Counted from the first letter of the stretch, positions 32,175 to 41,524 are shown. The stretch is DNA of 64,000 nucleotides from Thermoactinomyces intermedius (GCF_016055025.1 NZ_JAECVW010000001.1), one strand, 5' to 3'. Numbers and translations are program-made. Notes: a model not told the origin generated them from the sequence alone.

Positions 32175-33002
32175 TTATGATGACGATGTTGACGAGACAA
32201 ACCCAACGCAAGACAAACGCAAAGACAAGCCAAGACAAAACGCTATCCCCCCAAGGCGGGGGTCAGTGGGGGCTGGGGCTGGCTGAAAATAAATCCGCGT
32301 ATCAAAAATAATTTTTGGAAAATGTACCCCAACCGCAAAGGAGTGTGGCAAGCAAGTTAGGCATTTGTTGGGATGTTGTTGTTGTCCTTGTCTTTGAGTT
32401 TCAAGGCTTAGTAGATGATGTAGTAAGTCATTGGGCATGACTCGATTATAAATGAGTATAAGTTTTTCAACTTCTTTGCTTGCGAACTCCCTAAACAGGT
32501 AGTTGTAGCTTCGGGTGCCTGAATTTCCGGCGAATAATTCCCACTTGATATTTTGTTCATCAAAATTTTCAACAAAATAATCAGAAATATCCTTAGTTGT
32601 TGAATCCTTGAAGAGACTCATATATCTTCTGTCTAGCTCAGGCAAAAGATAACTTAAATTTTCTCTAAGGTAATGTTTATATGCTGATTTTTCCTTCTCC
32701 CTCTCTTCCCGCTTTCGGTCATTACTTAAAGTGTGTTCGATAATAAGATACACTAAGCCGATGTCAATACACATTCCTATAATTTCAGAACGCATTTCAG
32801 TAATAAATTCCTTGAAATTTGAAAACAAAGTAAACGCCAAAAAGAATCCAAAAATGTATATAGAACCCGTGAATTCAGTGGTCGTTAAGTCCTTAATATC
32901 TTTCCGCAGAAGAATCACTATTACAAAACCTAGTCCTAACACAGCTATATACGCATAAAGACGCCACCAAGCATCAGGCACGTTTAAATAATCCAACAGC
33001 AT
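32175..33002 (-). CDS. Minus-strand membrane protein, accessory gene
   Basis: Up to 275 residues. Three membrane helices in the first 100 residues (LYAYIAVLGLGFVIVILL; GSIYIFGFFLAFTLF; IGMCIDIGLVYLIIEHTL), then a charged cytoplasmic domain (RKREEREKEKSAYKHYLREN). The last 75 residues are low in protein-like character (QQQHPNKCLTCLPHSF), so the true end may once have been near residue 200. GGAGG before ATG 33002. Orientation against the late genes suggests expression in the lysogen, e.g. exclusion; untested. Confidence 0.65.
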   Translation of the reverse strand: MLLDYLNVPDAWWRLYAYIAVLGLGFVIVILLRKDIKDLTTTEFTGSIYIFGFFLAFTLFSNFKEFITEMRSEIIGMCIDIGLVYLIIEHTLSNDRKREEREKEKSAYKHYLRENLSYLLPELDRRYMSLFKDSTTKDISDYFVENFDEQNIKWELFAGNSGTRSYNYLFREFASKEVEKLILIYNRVMPNDLLHHLLSLETQRQGQQQHPNKCLTCLPHSFAVGVHFPKIIFDTRIYFQPAPAPTDPRLGGIAFCLGLSLRLSCVGFVSSTSSS

Positions 33003-33093
33003 TTTTATTCCTCCAATCTGAAAAATTGTTCCAATTAAAACTTAAAGCACAATGAACTGAAAATTTCAACTAAAATTTTTTCCGCAGACTTTG

Positions 33094-33124
33094 TTGACAA
33101 GAATGAATTCAGTTGCTATATAAT
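33094..33124 (+). promoter_or_regulatory. Sigma-A-type promoter, divergent from the membrane-protein gene
   Basis: TTGACA (33094-33099), 17-nt spacer, TATATAAT (33117-33124). Drives the leader and HTH gene; about 140 nt of leader follows without a clear start, though one frame stays open from 33124. Confidence 0.8.
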
Positions 33125-33267
33125 GGACCTCGACGATAATAAACCCGTTAGCTTTCGCTGATAAAGTTAACTTTATTGCTGATATTTTTGGATTCACAAA
33201 TAGTTCAAAAATTTTTTTATGTCGTAAAGGTAGCAAAAGATATGTAGAGGTACAAGGAGATATGGAT

Positions 33268-33354
33268 ATGTACAAATGGTTATATTTGACAGCCAGTATG
33301 AATACTAGGTATTATCAAGATGGCTTCCGTGCGAAAGGGTGTAGGGAGGGATGA
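33268..33354 (+). CDS. Leader peptide, 28 aa, coupled to the HTH gene
   Basis: ATG 33268 with AAGGAG 8 nt upstream; MYKWLYLTASMNTRYYQDGF ... The stop overlaps the next ATG (ATGA). The frame is open upstream to 33124, so a longer protein with a non-standard start cannot be excluded. Confidence 0.5.
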   Translation: MYKWLYLTASMNTRYYQDGFRAKGCREG

Positions 33355-33521
33355 AAGAACTAAATAAATTGTTGACACCGAAAGAAGTCGCTGAACTTCT
33401 TCAAGTGTCCGAGGTGACCGTCAAAAAGTGGTTAAGAGCAGGCAGGCTCAAAGGCTTTAAGGTAAACCGCTTGTGGCGTGTGAGTACAGAAGATTTGGAA
33501 AAGTTTATCAATGGCAGTTGA
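33351..33521 (+). CDS. Excisionase-family helix-turn-helix protein, 56 aa
   Basis: Complete MerR/Xis-type domain: LTPKEVAELLQVSEVTVKKW LRAGRLKGFKVNRLWRV. GGGAGGG lies before ATG 33351. Size and fold fit a DNA-bending excisionase or regulator. It could be the recombination directionality factor for the serine integrase, though such factors are diverse and this gene is 27 kb from int. Confidence 0.8.
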   Translation: MKELNKLLTPKEVAELLQVSEVTVKKWLRAGRLKGFKVNRLWRVSTEDLEKFINGS

Positions 33522-33678
33522 GTTTGGCGTCTTCCTCTTAGTTCTGGTTTACGGCGCTGTATTGTTTGTCTTTGTGATTGTTCAGGCTTTAGGTTTGGCT
33601 TGGTTGTGTAGGCTAGGCGTTGTTGGGTTTTTATTGGTAAGTCGTGTTGTTGAGGTTAACAGGTTCTTTATTTTGTGA
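33511..33678 (+). CDS. Small hydrophobic membrane protein, 55 aa
   Basis: ATG 33511 overlaps the HTH gene by 11 nt. MAVEFGVFLLVLVYGAVLFV ... is one or two membrane helices. Coupled translation supports reality; function unknown. Confidence 0.55.
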   Translation: MAVEFGVFLLVLVYGAVLFVFVIVQALGLAWLCRLGVVGFLLVSRVVEVNRFFIL

Positions 33679-33719
33679 CGTATTTAACCGCCAATCATTC
33701 TCCTAAACGGTTCGCTTTA

Positions 33720-33745
33720 AGGGGAGAACATTCTCCCCGTTCTTT
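33720..33745 (+). terminator. Terminator
   Basis: GGGGAGAA/TTCTCCCC perfect stem, CA loop, GTTCTTTTT. Confidence 0.8.
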
Positions 33746-33772
33746 TTGTGTGCAATAAAGGGGGTTAGCGTT

Positions 33773-34381
33773 GTGAAGAAGTTTTTTGTCAACCCGGAAA
33801 CGGGTAAATTACGCAAGTTCCGTACTTTCTTAGTGATGATTGTGGGACTCTTTATTCTGGGTGCTATCTTTGGGGATGGAGATACCCCAGAGGCAACGTC
33901 AGGGAATGCAAACAACTCAACTCAACAAAATGCAGAAGCGAAGAAGGAAAGCAAAGTTGCTAAAATCGGCGAGAAGGCAACCGCTGGTAAGTTGGCATAC
34001 ACGATTACTAAAGTGCAAGAAAAAGACGTACTCAGCAATGCTTTGGGGAGCAAAAAGCCAGGTTCTGGTAAATACTTAATCATAGATGTTACGATTGAGA
34101 ATCTAGACAATGAAGGACGGTCAGTTTCTGAGGGGATGACATGGCTTGAGGATAAAGAGGGAAATAAATATGAACCAGACAGTTCTGCGTTCATGTACTT
34201 AGACCAAGCAAATGCAAGTTCCAATTCCTCTTTATTTGACAAAATTAATCCAAAGGGGAAAAAGGAATTTAAATATGTCTTTGACGTGGCAGGTAGTAAG
34301 GAGGATTATGTTTTTGTAGGAACTGGCGGATTTGATTTGCTGGATAATGGTGAGGTTAGGATTGAACTAAAAGAACAGTGA
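33773..34381 (+). CDS. DUF4352-like membrane-anchored protein
   Basis: 202 residues. GTG 33773 with AAAGGGGG upstream. One N-terminal membrane helix (FRTFLVMIVGLFILGAIFG), an N/Q/A/K linker, then an exported beta-sandwich (KYLIIDVTIENLDNEGRSVS; GTGGFDLLDNGEVRIELKE) of the telokin-like DUF4352 type. Common in prophages and Firmicutes surfaces; possible lysogenic conversion gene. Confidence 0.75.
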   Translation: MKKFFVNPETGKLRKFRTFLVMIVGLFILGAIFGDGDTPEATSGNANNSTQQNAEAKKESKVAKIGEKATAGKLAYTITKVQEKDVLSNALGSKKPGSGKYLIIDVTIENLDNEGRSVSEGMTWLEDKEGNKYEPDSSAFMYLDQANASSNSSLFDKINPKGKKEFKYVFDVAGSKEDYVFVGTGGFDLLDNGEVRIELKEQ

Positions 34382-34384
34382 AAG

Positions 34385-34411
34385 AATCTCCCGGTTTGGG
34401 AGATTTTTTTA
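34385..34411 (+). terminator. Terminator
   Basis: AATCTCCC/GGGAGATT perfect 8-bp stem, GGTTT loop, T-run. Confidence 0.92.
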
Positions 34412-34424
34412 TTTTTCTCTACTG

Positions 34425-34482
34425 GATGTCTAATCAGCTTATAAACAATCCCCTTATGCTTTAGTGAAAAGAGTTAGTTAAG
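34425..34482 (+). promoter_or_regulatory. Conserved phage promoter-like element, copy G (late genes)
   Basis: TGTCTA 34427-34432, 22-nt gap, TATGCTTTAGTGAAAAG from 34455. It precedes the large terminase and the whole plus-strand structural cluster (34526-55044), where no other promoter of this kind was seen. Confidence 0.78.
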
Positions 34483-34525
34483 GAGAAGAATGTCTAAATA
34501 TTCTGAAAAAAGGAGGTGCTGGCAT

Positions 34526-36283
34526 ATGGCATGGATTAAATCTGAAAAGCGTTGGGTAGACCGGGAAGAGCGACAAGAAATGATTAATACTCTGGAAGAA
34601 TACCTTGAATTGGTTGACATCGACAATGCCACGCCTGAAGAACTGGAAGAAGTGGCAAAAATGATGGACGAACTTGCAAGGTTGAAGCGAGTACATAGGG
34701 CAGAGGTTGACCTATTATATTTCTCTTGGGAGTACTTTTCCGAGAAAGGAAACCCGGGAAACCCCGGTAACTGGGAAGGGTTTGACCTAGAATGCCCTGA
34801 AGATGCGGCAGATTTTCATAAAGAAATATGTCACGACATGGACGAGGTAAGCAACAAAAGGAAAAATGCTAAGATTGTTCGTGCCGCTCCTCGTGGTCAT
34901 GCTAAATCAACGTACCTTTCAAAAGCTTTCCCGATTCGGGAGGTTTGCTTTAGAAAAAGAAAATTCATCATTGCAATATCCATCACCCCAGACATTGCGA
35001 TGAAAAATATTGAGTGGATTTCACTTCAACTAAAGCACAATAAAAAACTTAGGGAAGACTTTGGGCCGCTTCTGAATCCAAAGAAGCAAGAAAACCCCCG
35101 AGATAATAGTGAATCATTCATTGCTTGGCATGAGGACAAGAACGGAGAACAGAAACTTTTAACTCTCGTTGAAGCGTCTTCCACAGGTAAGGCTTTGCGG
35201 GGTAAGAACTGGAACGGTTCTCGTCCGGATTTAATCGTATGCGACGACTTGGAAGACCTGAAGGAAAATGCCGGAACACAGGAACAGCGGGAAAAGTTAA
35301 AGGATTGGTTTAACTCGGTTGTGCTCCCTCTTGGAGACCCTAAAGGAAAACGAACTGCTATTGTTTTGATGGGTACAACCGTTCATCATGATTGCCTTTT
35401 GATGGATTTGCTTTATCGTCGTGGTGATTTCGAACCAAAAGTATATAGGTCAATTATTAAAGAGCCGGAAAGGTTGGATTTGTGGGAACTATGTAGGAAG
35501 ATTTACCAAGACCACGAAAACCCGAACCGTTTAAATGACGCTAAGGAATTTTACAAAAAGCACAAAGAAGAAATGGATAAAGGAGCAATTCTTCTTTGGC
35601 CAGAGTCAAAGAATTTATGGACGCTGCATCAGATTAAATGGGATTTAGGAACAAAGGCATTTAACACAGAGTACCAAAACAATCCTATAGACGAAGATTC
35701 GATGATATTCAACCCCAAGAGCTTCACCTATTGGGACAATAAAGACCCCGGAAAGACGTTTAAGCATAGTCAGTATCATATCGGATTCGGTATTGACTTT
35801 GCAATGGGGAAAGAGCGTGGGGACTTTTCGGCAATCTCGGTTGTTGCTCGGAATAAAGAAACAGGTGTTATTTATGTTGCTGACTCTTACGTGGAGAGGA
35901 TTCACCCGGATAAGTTCTTAGACGTGATTGTTGAAAGAGTGCTTAAATGGCAACCGGACGTTATCGCTGTTGAAGCCCAACACGCACAAGAATTCTTTTC
36001 TTTCCACTTGAAACAAAAGTTGCAGGCTGTTGGATATCCTGCACATACCCGAGTAAAAGAGGTTAAGCAGAAGGCAAGGAAGGAGCTTCGGATTGAGGCT
36101 TTGTTGCCTGATATTCAATCAGGAAAAATCCAATTTAACACAAGACATCATCGACTTTTAGAACAATTCGAGTTGTACGGAACAAATTCTCATGATGATG
36201 CGCCGGACAGCTTGGAGATGGCAATTACGGCAGTAAGACAGAGCGTTCCTGTTGTGATTGAAGACAAACCATTCTGGATGTGA
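34526..36283 (+). CDS. terL: Terminase large subunit
   Basis: 585 residues. ATPase: Walker A-like APRGHAKSTYLSK, Walker B RPDLIVCDDLED, motif III region AIVLMGTTVHHDCL. Nuclease: GFGIDFAMGKERGDFSA and DVIAVEAQ, later SHDDAPDSLEMA. ATG 34526 with AAGGAGGT 8 nt upstream is preferred over ATG 34490. It pumps DNA into the prohead and cuts it. Confidence 0.95.
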   Translation: MAWIKSEKRWVDREERQEMINTLEEYLELVDIDNATPEELEEVAKMMDELARLKRVHRAEVDLLYFSWEYFSEKGNPGNPGNWEGFDLECPEDAADFHKEICHDMDEVSNKRKNAKIVRAAPRGHAKSTYLSKAFPIREVCFRKRKFIIAISITPDIAMKNIEWISLQLKHNKKLREDFGPLLNPKKQENPRDNSESFIAWHEDKNGEQKLLTLVEASSTGKALRGKNWNGSRPDLIVCDDLEDLKENAGTQEQREKLKDWFNSVVLPLGDPKGKRTAIVLMGTTVHHDCLLMDLLYRRGDFEPKVYRSIIKEPERLDLWELCRKIYQDHENPNRLNDAKEFYKKHKEEMDKGAILLWPESKNLWTLHQIKWDLGTKAFNTEYQNNPIDEDSMIFNPKSFTYWDNKDPGKTFKHSQYHIGFGIDFAMGKERGDFSAISVVARNKETGVIYVADSYVERIHPDKFLDVIVERVLKWQPDVIAVEAQHAQEFFSFHLKQKLQAVGYPAHTRVKEVKQKARKELRIEALLPDIQSGKIQFNTRHHRLLEQFELYGTNSHDDAPDSLEMAITAVRQSVPVVIEDKPFWM

Positions 36284-36296
36284 GGAGGTGAGGCGG

Positions 36297-37886
36297 ATGC
36301 TTTTTGCTGATGATGAATCTAAATTTGAAATTCCCACATTAACCCATGAATTTAAAGAAGGCGGTATTTATCCGTCTGAGGATGAACGGGTTTTACGGAG
36401 ACTTGCCAAATATAAGCGAGGAAAGCTTTTCTTTCAGGGAAATCAAGAAGAAATGTTTGAGCGGGCAAGCGAGGCTTTGAAAGGGACGAAACATGAGTCT
36501 TATTTGCGAACTCTTTATATCGCTTGTAACTTGCAGGATATTCTGTTGACCAAGCCCGCAGACCTTATGTTTGGTGAACCTCCTATTTACGACATTAGTC
36601 AACCGGACGAAACGCCAACCAAGCAGGCTTTAAATGAGATTGTCAAAAGAAACCGCCTCAACAAACTAGGGCATGAACTTGTCATCTCCGGAGGATATAG
36701 GGGTGACTCTTGGATTAAGGTTCGTTACGGGTATCGGGATGATTTTTCAGAAGTCCCAAAGGAACTTTTACCGGAAGGGGTTTCGGCTGAAGAGTTTCTA
36801 GGGGCTGAGTTGGAACCAATCATTGAAAGCGTACCTGCTGAGTTTGTTTTTCCTGAGGAATCGTTACGGGATAGGAATAGGTTCAAGGCAATCAATATTG
36901 CCTTTGTTGAATGGGTTTTAGAGGGCAAGGAAGAAGTTCCTTATCTGTTTGTTGAACGGCACGTGCCAGGCTTTATAACGTATTCGAGGTTTAGGATGAC
37001 TCCCTTAGATGTCCAAAACATAGACAGTGTTCCAATTATGATGTATCGGATTCAAGAAAGGGTTCCTACGGGAATGGAACAAGACATTATACCAACCGGA
37101 TTAAATTATATTCCGGTTTGGCACGTTCCGTATAAATCGGTTGACGATACGTGGGAAGGAATTTCTTTTATTGAAAAGGCGGAATCGATTATACAAGCCA
37201 TCAATGACCGCCTAGTTCAGATTGATTATATCCTGTGGAAGCACGGTGACCCTCCAGCATATGGCCCACGGTTAACCGGAGAAAATGGGACTGTAAGCTG
37301 GGCTGGCAGATATATTCCACTAGAAAACGACCAACCCCAGCCCGGTTATATGCAATTTGACTCCCGGTTAGAGGGGCAATTTAAAGAGCTTGATTATCTG
37401 ATTAATATTTTGTATCAGATGGCTGAGACACCGCAATGGTTGTTTGGTACTACCATTACGGAAAACTCCGGAGGAACAGGTACTTCTCACACTGACGGGG
37501 TGGCTATCCAATCAAGGTTTATGCCCATCCTGTCCAAAGTTAAACGAATCAGAGTTCATGTGGACTATGCGTTTAAGAATGCGATTAAAACAGCACTTGA
37601 ATTAAAGGCACTTAACCAACCTGAGCTTGGGATTGAGCCCGAGGAACCAATTATTCACTGGAAAGACGGATTACCGAAAAACAAAAAAGAAGAAGCTGAA
37701 ATCATGGCACTTCGAACCGGAGATAAACCGACGCTTGACGTCAAGTCCGCTATTAAACGCCTTGATGAAGTGGAGGACAAGGTGGCGGAAACGATAATAG
37801 AAGCCATCCAAGAAGACGAAGCAAGACTAATTCCTCAAGCAATGCCTTCCGTTCCGCTTGAAGAAGTTGAAGGCGGGGATGAATAA
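36297..37886 (+). CDS. Portal protein (SPP1 gp6-like)
   Basis: 529 residues. Typical features: ILLTKPADLMFGEPP, VPVW-like GLNYIPVWHVPYKS, and SIIQAINDRLVQIDYILWKH. GAGGAGGTG just before ATG 36297. Twelve copies form the DNA entry ring. Follows terL by 13 nt and overlaps the next gene by 1 nt. Confidence 0.9.
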   Translation: MLFADDESKFEIPTLTHEFKEGGIYPSEDERVLRRLAKYKRGKLFFQGNQEEMFERASEALKGTKHESYLRTLYIACNLQDILLTKPADLMFGEPPIYDISQPDETPTKQALNEIVKRNRLNKLGHELVISGGYRGDSWIKVRYGYRDDFSEVPKELLPEGVSAEEFLGAELEPIIESVPAEFVFPEESLRDRNRFKAINIAFVEWVLEGKEEVPYLFVERHVPGFITYSRFRMTPLDVQNIDSVPIMMYRIQERVPTGMEQDIIPTGLNYIPVWHVPYKSVDDTWEGISFIEKAESIIQAINDRLVQIDYILWKHGDPPAYGPRLTGENGTVSWAGRYIPLENDQPQPGYMQFDSRLEGQFKELDYLINILYQMAETPQWLFGTTITENSGGTGTSHTDGVAIQSRFMPILSKVKRIRVHVDYAFKNAIKTALELKALNQPELGIEPEEPIIHWKDGLPKNKKEEAEIMALRTGDKPTLDVKSAIKRLDEVEDKVAETIIEAIQEDEARLIPQAMPSVPLEEVEGGDE

Positions 37887-38770
37887 TGACTTGGAATCCT
37901 CAGCCAGTTCCTAAACAGGAATATAACTATGAGGTTGAAGTCTTGGTTGCAGAGTATAAAAGAGCGGCGGAACGAATACGGGATTTACTCTTACGTGCTC
38001 CGCTAGATATGAAGTCGGTGGAACGTCAAAGGTTGCTTCAAGAAATCGCTGAGATATTAAGGGAGCTTGATGCATCCGCTGAGGCTTGGATTGAGAAAAA
38101 CATACCGAAAGCATATCGAGAGGGAGCGGCAGGTGCACTTATCACGCTCGGTGAAGCAACCACCTTAAAAAAGGCACTTGAGTTGGTTTCTACAAATAGA
38201 CTTAACCGACAATTCGTCGAGGCGATGATTGCTGATACCATGGAAGATTTGTTGCAAATGACACGGAACACTGAGTTGCAAGTGAAAAAGTTCATTCGTC
38301 AGATTGTCGGGGAACAATTGCGGCAGGGTGCAATTGAAGGGGAAAAAGGAAGTAAGCAAATTAAAGACATTAGCAAAGTTCTAAGGCGGCAGGCTGAAAA
38401 ATCCGCTAACTTTGCGATTCGTGACCGTGCAAATAGGATTTGGTCAATTGAAGCTTATGTCCGCATGGTAACGAGAACAAAATTAATGCAGGCACATTTG
38501 GAAGGTGCAACTAACGAAGCGCTTTCCCGTGATGCTATGTATGCGACTATCTCCGCCCACGGGAGCAAACATGCTCCTTGCAGACGTTGGGAAGGTAGGA
38601 TAGTTAAGTTGACGGATGGAGTACCCGGAAATTATCCAACATTAGCCGAGGCGAGGATGTCTGGCATATTCCATCCGGGCTGTCAGCATAGTATTCATCC
38701 GTTTAGAGACCCTTCAATACTTCCTCGACAACTTCAGGACTTGAATAAAACACCCATGACATTTGATTAA
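37886..38770 (+). CDS. Minor capsid protein (head morphogenesis type)
   Basis: 294 residues. Helical N-terminus, then the conserved C-terminal SAHGSKHAPCRRWEGRIVKL and IFHPGCQHSIHPF cluster of the phage minor capsid/gp7-related group. Position after portal agrees. Confidence 0.85.
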   Translation: MTWNPQPVPKQEYNYEVEVLVAEYKRAAERIRDLLLRAPLDMKSVERQRLLQEIAEILRELDASAEAWIEKNIPKAYREGAAGALITLGEATTLKKALELVSTNRLNRQFVEAMIADTMEDLLQMTRNTELQVKKFIRQIVGEQLRQGAIEGEKGSKQIKDISKVLRRQAEKSANFAIRDRANRIWSIEAYVRMVTRTKLMQAHLEGATNEALSRDAMYATISAHGSKHAPCRRWEGRIVKLTDGVPGNYPTLAEARMSGIFHPGCQHSIHPFRDPSILPRQLQDLNKTPMTFD

Positions 38771-38782
38771 GGAGGTGATGTC

Positions 38783-39221
38783 ATGGCGAACCAAAATGCA
38801 CTGCCTGACGATAACAAGAACATGACGCTGATTGGTGAATCTCTTGAAAACCCCGGCGAAACCCGCCGCCTTAAAGTCACTGAAGATGGTGCTTTGGTGG
38901 TCACCGCTATTGGTGGTGGAACTGCTTCTAAGTGGTACAGTGGAACTTCTGACCCTGACGATTCCTTGGGTCAAGTTGGTGATTACTACCTCAATACCTC
39001 TAGTGGTGATGTTTTTGAAAAGGGTTCCGCTGGTTGGGGCAAAACGGGGAATATCAAAGGACCTCAGGGACCTCAGGGTGAACAAGGCACACAGGGACCC
39101 CAGGGAGAACAAGGACCCCCCAGGGGAACCTGGTTTCCCGACGGAAGAAGATTGGAATGCCCTCTTAGCAAGGGTTGACGAATTGGAACAACGGATTGCT
39201 GCCCTTGAAGGTGAAGGGTAA
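38783..39221 (+). CDS. Collagen-like head fibre protein with a homopolymer frameshift
   Basis: Frame one (from ATG 38783, AAGGAGGTG) encodes a beta-rich N-terminus and GKTGNIKGPQGPQGEQGTQ GPQGEQGPP; it then goes off frame. The +1 frame continues PPGEPGFPTEEDWNALLARV DELEQRIAALEGEG, an obvious collagen end plus trimerising coiled coil, stopping at 39221. The break is at a run of six Cs (39116-39121); five would keep one frame and give about 145 residues. Sequencing error, slippage-based switching and programmed frameshift are all possible. Confidence 0.75.
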
Positions 39222-39234
39222 GGAGGTGGGATAG

Positions 39235-39627
39235 ATGCGACAAATCACGGCGATTGCCACTGAAGACATCCCGGCAAATCGGCTTTGCTGTCTGGCGGGT
39301 GGGGGAGACCCTGATAAAGTTTATGTCCGTTTGGCAAAAGCTGATGAAGCCGCTGATTTCTGTTCCAAACGGACAATTTCCCAAGGTGAAGAAGTCACTG
39401 TCGATTTGGAAGGCAGTGGGTACTGGGAGGTTGAATTTAAGGCAACTGAACAAGCTAACTCCGTTGCTGCTGGCATTTCTGTCAACGTTCTTGACGGTGG
39501 CTACATCGGTATGGATGGGAATCTTGCTTCTTACATTGGGTATACTCTGGAACCCGGAAGTGACGGGGATGTTATCAAGATTAAAAAGCTGTACAAAGTA
39601 AAAGCAAGCAGAATTAATCCCTATTAA
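39235..39627 (+). CDS. Probable capsid decoration protein, 130 aa
   Basis: MRQITAIATEDIPANRLCCL AGGGDPDKVYV ... EEVTVDLEGSGYWEVEF resembles the DUF2190-type head decoration fold. Located between fibre and scaffold genes. GGAGGTGGGATAG before ATG. Confidence 0.7.
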   Translation: MRQITAIATEDIPANRLCCLAGGGDPDKVYVRLAKADEAADFCSKRTISQGEEVTVDLEGSGYWEVEFKATEQANSVAAGISVNVLDGGYIGMDGNLASYIGYTLEPGSDGDVIKIKKLYKVKASRINPY

Positions 39628-39718
39628 GCTTCCTTGACCAACACGCAGTGAGGTCGTTAAAAGCTGCTGCGGAATTCGGCTACTTGCGCCGCAAAGCAAG
39701 GTTAAGGAGGAATGTACT

Positions 39719-40330
39719 ATGGAACAAGAAAACAAACAACAAGAAGTGAAACAAACCCAACAGGGGGAACAACACGAAAAACCCATGTTTACTCAGTCTC
39801 AATTAAATTCAATCATTGGGGACAGGGTAAACCAAGTTAAAAATAAATATGAAGCAAAAATCCAAGAGCTAAATAAACAGCTTGAGGAAGTGATGAATGG
39901 CAATGACGAGCTGAAAAAGAAAGCAGAAGAGTATGACGCTTTGTCTGAGGAATTCGAAAAATTTAAAGCCAAATATCGTACTGAAAAGATTCAGTCTAAG
40001 TTCAAGGAAAAAGCCAAGGAGTATGACGTGGAATATGTTGATGCCGCTTTGAAATTGGTCAAAGATGAGCTTTTTCAGCTTAACATTGACGAAAATGGAG
40101 ATGTTGAGGACATCGACGATTTAGTCAAAAACCTTGTAGAGCAAAACCCTTTCTTGGTGGTTCAGAAAAAACAGCAACCCAAAGTTTTAGGTGCACCTAC
40201 TAACCCGTCCGGTAAGGCGGAAAAGACGAAAGAGCAACTTTTGAAAGAAGCTCATGACAGAGCTAAACGAACCGGACGTCAGGAAGACATTATCAGATAC
40301 TCACAGCTTAAGCGTGAGTTAAATAAATAA
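39719..40330 (+). CDS. Capsid scaffolding protein
   Basis: 203 residues, highly charged coiled coil (NQVKNKYEAKIQELNKQLEE) with Gln-rich N-terminus and basic C-terminus, the DUF4355/GP20 pattern. Directly before the major capsid gene. Confidence 0.85.
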   Translation: MEQENKQQEVKQTQQGEQHEKPMFTQSQLNSIIGDRVNQVKNKYEAKIQELNKQLEEVMNGNDELKKKAEEYDALSEEFEKFKAKYRTEKIQSKFKEKAKEYDVEYVDAALKLVKDELFQLNIDENGDVEDIDDLVKNLVEQNPFLVVQKKQQPKVLGAPTNPSGKAEKTKEQLLKEAHDRAKRTGRQEDIIRYSQLKRELNK

Positions 40331-40377
40331 ATAACCATTCTGACTAAATTAACTAAATTAACAAGGAGTTGGTTTTT

Positions 40378-41463
40378 ATGGCACAACAAAATTCTCAATT
40401 GATTGTAGGTAAAAAGGAATCTGTTGTTGATGAAATGCTCCTGTTGTCTCCGCATCAAATCCCGCTGCTTAGCCTGATTGGGTTTGGTGACTCCGTGTAT
40501 AACACGAAGCATGAGTGGGTTGAAGATGAAATGTTTGCTTATGAAACCCGCCTGACGGCTGCTGCGGACAACGATGCCACCACGCTGGAAGTGGCTGATG
40601 GTAGCATCTTCCGTCCTCAGCATGTGGTTCAAGTTGACGAAGAATATATGCTCGTGACGGCGGTGAACGGGAACACGGTGACCGTGAGCCGTGCGCACCT
40701 GGGAAGCACGGCGGCTGCCCACGGTCAAGGTGCTGTCATTGAAGTTCTTTACAACGAAACTGAAGAAGGTGCGGAAGCTCGGGAAGCCCGTGCTAAGCAA
40801 CGGAAACTGGTGGAAAACTATACTCAAATCTTTGAAGAAACTATTTCGGTTTCTGGCTCCGCTATGGCTGTTGCTCAATATGGATTTGCTGATGAATATG
40901 AACGTCAACGGTTGCACAAGCAATCCGAACTGGCTTTGCAACTGGAAAAAGCCATGATTGCTGGTCCTGGAGTGAACAACGGGCTGAAACGGTACATGAA
41001 AGGTATCCGCAACTATATTGTGTCCAACGTGGAAGATGTCAGTGGTGGAAATGTCACGGTTGATGTTCTGAATGATGCCCTCCAAAAAATCTATGCTGCT
41101 GGTGGATTCAAGACCGTGAGCAACCACGTTATCATGGTTCCCGCTAAGCAAAAACGGGTCATTGCTGCGATTAGCAGAGACCTTGTTCGCCATGGGGTGA
41201 ATGACCGGGTTGAAGGACGTGTAGTTGATACCTTCATTTCTGACTTCGGTGAGTTCCCCATTATTCTGAACGACAACCTGAAGTCCAGCGAAATCTTTAT
41301 TGTTGACCTGAACCGGATTGCCGTGCGCCCCTTGGGTGACCGTTCCTTCTCCCATGAATACATGGGTAAACAAGGTGACTTCATCATGGGTCAGCTTTTG
41401 GGTGAATATACCCTCGAGTTCAAGCAAGAAAAAGCGCATGCCAAATTGGTGAACCTTGGCTAA
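40378..41463 (+). CDS. Major capsid protein (SU10/DUF5309-like HK97 fold)
   Basis: 361 residues. Features: PLLSLIGFGDSVYNTKHEWV EDEM, an inserted beta domain VVQVDEEYMLVTAVNGNTVTV, and C-terminal VRPLGDRSFSHEYMGKQGDF and EYTLEFKQEKAHAKLVNL. AAGGAG before ATG 40378. Codon use is more GC-rich than in neighbours, consistent with high expression. Confidence 0.9.
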   Translation: MAQQNSQLIVGKKESVVDEMLLLSPHQIPLLSLIGFGDSVYNTKHEWVEDEMFAYETRLTAAADNDATTLEVADGSIFRPQHVVQVDEEYMLVTAVNGNTVTVSRAHLGSTAAAHGQGAVIEVLYNETEEGAEAREARAKQRKLVENYTQIFEETISVSGSAMAVAQYGFADEYERQRLHKQSELALQLEKAMIAGPGVNNGLKRYMKGIRNYIVSNVEDVSGGNVTVDVLNDALQKIYAAGGFKTVSNHVIMVPAKQKRVIAAISRDLVRHGVNDRVEGRVVDTFISDFGEFPIILNDNLKSSEIFIVDLNRIAVRPLGDRSFSHEYMGKQGDFIMGQLLGEYTLEFKQEKAHAKLVNLG

Positions 41464-41470
41464 TTGAATT

Positions 41471-41497
41471 GGGGCACCCAATTGGATGCCCCTTTCT
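41471..41497 (+). terminator. Hairpin after the capsid gene (attenuator)
   Basis: GGGGCA/TGCCCC with TTTCTTCT; probably partial termination giving extra capsid mRNA. Confidence 0.6.
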
Positions 41498-41524
41498 TCT
41501 AATCATTTTTGGGAGGTGTTGTTA

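Noticed and set aside
40279..41481. 400-codon minus-strand ORF opposite the capsid gene
   Set aside because: Shadow of the biased codon use in the major capsid gene; no start signals and capsid frame is clearly real.
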